DNA from: Lachnospiraceae bacterium MD308
GTDB taxonomy: Bacteria; Bacillota; Clostridia; Lachnospirales; Lachnospiraceae
Assembly (NCBI GenBank): GCA_000403475.2
Contig: KE159795.1
Span: 1,311,965-1,375,964, forward strand
DNA length: 64,000 bases
Direction of reading: 5' to 3'
Of the stretch, positions 61,554 to 64,000 are shown piece by piece. The notes below the pieces were generated by a model. The model saw only the letters and a list, made by a program, of their open reading frames with translations. It searched no databases and was not told the DNA's origin. Position 1 is the first letter of the stretch; each line of letters opens with the position of its first letter. The position numbers were made by a program, and so were the translations under genes.

Positions 61554-62870
61554 TTAGTTATTTAAAAATCCCTTGTAATTGCGTACAAGCATCTGTGATT
61601 CAACCTGCTTAATCGTCTCCAGTACAACACTGACAATAATGATGAGCGACGTTCCGCCGAACGAAACCTGCGCTCCAAGCCAGCCATTGAAGAATATTGG
61701 AATAATCTGTACAATCACAAGTCCACAAGCTCCGATAAAGATAATATAATTTAATATCTTTGTCAAATATTCAACCGTCGGTTTCCCTGGACGTATCCCG
61801 GGAATAAATCCGCCACTCTTTTTCATGTTGTTGGCAATCTCCAACGGATTAAACGTAATGGAAGTATAAAAATAAGCAAAAAATACTGTAAGCAGTATAT
61901 ATACAACCAATCCCCATGAATATTTCAACTGTTCCGGGTTGCACCAATTTCCTTGATTCATCCCTCTAAGAATCTCACCGCCAATTCCTTTTCCATTGTC
62001 TTTTCCAAGAAAAGAAGCGATAACAATCGGAAACTGCATCAATGAAGAAGAAAAGATGATCGGGATAACACCCGCTGTGTTGATTCTTAACGGAATGTGC
62101 GTTGACTGTCCGCCAAAAGTCCTTCTGCCTGTAGTTTTCTGTGAATACTGAACGGCAATCCTTCTTTCACCATCCTGGAGAACAACAACAAATACTACCA
62201 GTGCAATAATAATTGCAATGATAATAATCACTGCCAATCCTCCCTTAGCGATGCTCTTATCCTTCACAAACTGTTCGAATAAAGTTGCCATATCATTCGG
62301 GATACGGGAAATAATATTTATTACCAACACCATGGAAATACCATTTCCAATACCCTTTTCTGTAATCCTCTCACCAATCCACATAAGGAAAGCCGAACCT
62401 GCTGTCAGCGTCAGAACAACACTTGCGGCATTTACAAAATTGTAATCTATAAGAAGTCCCTGACGTCCAAATCCAACTGCCATGGCAGTAGACTCAAGAA
62501 GCGCAAGCGCAACTGTCAGATAACGTGTCATTGCTACAATCTTTTTCCTGCCATCCTCACCGTCTTTTTGCATCTCTTCAAGTGCCGGAATAGCAATTGT
62601 AAGAAGCTGCATGATAATTGAAGACGTGATATACGGAGTAATACTGAGGGCAAATACTGACATCCTTTCAAAAGAACCGCCGGTGAAAGCGTTAAACAAG
62701 TTAAACGCTTCACCAGTATTCTGTGCAAAGAAGTTCTGAATATATGTTGGATCTACTCCAGGCGTCGGAAGGCCCGAACCAATCCTTATTACGATTAACA
62801 TCAAAAACGTATATCCGATTTTTCTGCGAATATCTTTAATCCCCCATGCCCTTCGGAAAGTTTCTAACAT
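61554..62870 (-). CDS. secY: Preprotein translocase subunit SecY
   Basis: 438 residues, ten TM helices, beginning FRRAWGIKDIRRKIGYTFLM, with the plug region after TM1 and the C-terminal GTSLIIIVSVVLETIKQVES. Its ATG overlaps the rplO TAA by one base (TAATG), a coupled junction. Confidence 0.98.
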   Translation of the reverse strand: MLETFRRAWGIKDIRRKIGYTFLMLIVIRIGSGLPTPGVDPTYIQNFFAQNTGEAFNLFNAFTGGSFERMSVFALSITPYITSSIIMQLLTIAIPALEEMQKDGEDGRKKIVAMTRYLTVALALLESTAMAVGFGRQGLLIDYNFVNAASVVLTLTAGSAFLMWIGERITEKGIGNGISMVLVINIISRIPNDMATLFEQFVKDKSIAKGGLAVIIIIAIIIALVVFVVVLQDGERRIAVQYSQKTTGRRTFGGQSTHIPLRINTAGVIPIIFSSSLMQFPIVIASFLGKDNGKGIGGEILRGMNQGNWCNPEQLKYSWGLVVYILLTVFFAYFYTSITFNPLEIANNMKKSGGFIPGIRPGKPTVEYLTKILNYIIFIGACGLVIVQIIPIFFNGWLGAQVSFGGTSLIIIVSVVLETIKQVESQMLVRNYKGFLNN

Positions 62871-63310
62871 TAGATCACCTCTGCTTTTCCACCTACAGCC
62901 TCGATTTTTGTTATTGCGCCTGCACTAAATGCATTTGCCTTCACAGTCAATTTCTTTGTAAGTTCACCGTTACCGAGAATCTTAACGCCATCTCTTGGGT
63001 TTTTAATAATTCCCTGCTCTAATAATGTTTCTACAGAAACTACTGCATCATTATCAAATACTTCGAGAACACTTACATTAATACCGATAATCTCCTTAGA
63101 ATTCCTGTTCGTGAATCCTCTCTTCGGTATTCTTCTATATAACGGCATCTGACCGCCTTCAAAACCTGGTCTTGTACCTCCGGAACGAGCTCTCTGACCT
63201 TTATGTCCTTTACCAGCAGTTTTACCATTTCCAGAACCGTGTCCACGTCCTCTTCTGAAATTATCATTGTGCTTTGCCCCATCAGCAGGTCTTAAATTTG
63301 ATAAATCCAT
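62870..63310 (-). CDS. rplO: 50S ribosomal protein L15
   Basis: 146 residues: [17 protein letters not shown] start and the Gly/Arg-rich [19 protein letters not shown] segment. Usual order between rpmD and secY. Confidence 0.98.
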   Translation of the reverse strand: MDLSNLRPADGAKHNDNFRRGRGHGSGNGKTAGKGHKGQRARSGGTRPGFEGGQMPLYRRIPKRGFTNRNSKEIIGINVSVLEVFDNDAVVSVETLLEQGIIKNPRDGVKILGNGELTKKLTVKANAFSAGAITKIEAVGGKAEVI

Positions 63311-63337
63311 TGTGACACCTCCTTATCTGAATATTTT

Positions 63338-63517
63338 CTATGCTTCTTCCACCTTTACAAGATGCTCAACCTGTTTAACCATACCTCTTGTTGCTGCGTT
63401 ATCCGGCAGTTCAACTGTCTTGTTTACTTTACGAAGCCCTAAAGCTTCTACAGTTTTCTTATGCTTCGGTACAGCTCCAATTGTAGATTTTACCAATGTA
63501 ACTTTTAAATTTGCCAT
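63338..63517 (-). CDS. rpmD: 50S ribosomal protein L30
   Basis: 59 residues translated directly from 63517 to the TAG at 63338: starts [20 protein letters not shown] and contains [20 protein letters not shown], the L30 signature. Located between rpsE and rplO, where rpmD is expected; a GGAGGT site precedes the ATG. Confidence 0.97.
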   Translation of the reverse strand: MANLKVTLVKSTIGAVPKHKKTVEALGLRKVNKTVELPDNAATRGMVKQVEHLVKVEEA

Positions 63518-63531
63518 CTTAATCTACCTCC

Positions 63532-64000
63532 TTAGCCTAAGATTTCTTCTACCGACTTACCGCGAAGTCTTGCCACCTCTTCCGGTGTCTTAACCTGACT
63601 TAATCCGTTAATGGTAGCGAGAACAACATTCTGCTTATTGTTTGAGCCAAGAGATTTTGTACGGATGTTCTTAATTCCTGCCATCTCGATAACGGCACGC
63701 GCCGGACCTCCGGCGATAACTCCTGTACCTTCCGGTGCCTTCTTAAGCAATACAGATGCCCCTCCGAACTTACCGGTAAAGTCATGTGTAATACTCTCGT
63801 TCTCATCTAATGCCACTGTAATAAGGTGCTTTGCCGCATCCTCTTTTCCTTTACGGATTGCTTCCGGAATCTCAGTAGCTTTTCCCAAGCCTGCACCAAC
63901 ATGGCCATTTCCATCGCCGACAACAACTAAAGCTGTGAATCTCATATTACGGCCACCCTTAACAACCTTGGTTACACGCTTGATTGATACCACTTTTTCT
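63532..64000 (-). CDS. rpsE: 30S ribosomal protein S5 (5' end outside the window)
   Basis: The last 156 codons are present, reading [20 protein letters not shown] from the window edge, then [20 protein letters not shown] and the C-terminal domain to VEEILG. An internal GTG at 63993 is not the start; S5 normally has 10-15 more residues before this point. Part of the spc operon. Confidence 0.97.
   Translation of the reverse strand, partial: EKVVSIKRVTKVVKGGRNMRFTALVVVGDGNGHVGAGLGKATEIPEAIRKGKEDAAKHLITVALDENESITHDFTGKFGGASVLLKKAPEGTGVIAGGPARAVIEMAGIKNIRTKSLGSNNKQNVVLATINGLSQVKTPEEVARLRGKSVEEILG

Noticed and set aside
1-64000. Prophage, integron or complete insertion sequence
   Set aside because: No integrase, transposase, portal, terminase or terminal inverted repeats were seen; only the Rpn remnant hints at mobility.
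1-64000. Known riboswitch classes in the larger intergenic regions
   Set aside because: I looked at the leaders upstream of hypE, pepT, the POT gene, the amino-acid ABC operon and bgaL and found no conserved aptamer core I recognise; a covariance search would be decisive.

Overview
The window looks like chromosome from a strictly anaerobic Gram-positive gut Firmicute, most likely a Lachnospiraceae member (Dorea / Clostridium scindens / Faecalicatena-like). This rests on mixed GC content, strong AGGAGG-type ribosome binding sites, an rplQ with an internal insertion, a KOW protein between map and infA, an oxygen-sensitive glycyl radical enzyme, an [FeFe]-hydrogenase and a SleB-type wall hydrolase. 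Almost all genes lie on the minus strand. The genus is inference.

Left part (1-7.2 kb): a complete type II-A CRISPR-Cas locus in the order cas9-cas1-cas2-csn2, leader, first repeat. The array itself runs off the left edge. Beside it lie a TetR-type regulator with a probable N-terminal frameshift and a broken flavodoxin. 7.3-16.3 kb: a glycyl radical enzyme (HypD-like) with its activase behind a strong promoter, a small HD-type alarmone hydrolase, a Gram-positive RND transporter with a very long coiled-coil insert, and an SDR. 16.3-20.5 kb (accessory): an AAA_14/DUF4143 ATPase preceded by four 23-bp iterons, a prolyl aminopeptidase, and an AT-rich three-gene cassette built on a RelA/SpoT synthetase domain. 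That cassette is my best candidate for an undescribed toxin-antitoxin or defence unit.

20.5-39 kb: an ECF sigma / anti-sigma / ABC-FtsX operon, YitT, a polar amino-acid ABC importer, UppP, a HAD phosphatase, a coiled-coil SleB-domain protein, an APH-fold kinase, a chemoreceptor, and a GH2 beta-galactosidase divergent from an AraC regulator. 39-55.6 kb: an Rpn-family nuclease remnant, a two-gene glutamate-synthase-linked [FeFe]-hydrogenase, a MacAB-like tripartite exporter operon, a POT peptide transporter, GntR, and a peptide/amino-acid catabolic operon (pepT, permease, M18 aminopeptidase, asparaginase, HTH-only LysR).

55.7-64 kb: the distal spc and alpha ribosomal operons in standard order (rpsE-rpmD-rplO-secY-adk-map-KOW-infA-rpmJ-rpsM-rpsK-rpsD-rpoA-rplQ). 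A strong internal promoter lies upstream of rpmJ. The spacers on both sides of rpsM are unusually long, rich in hairpins, and share a duplicated element. No rRNA or tRNA gene, complete insertion sequence or prophage was seen.
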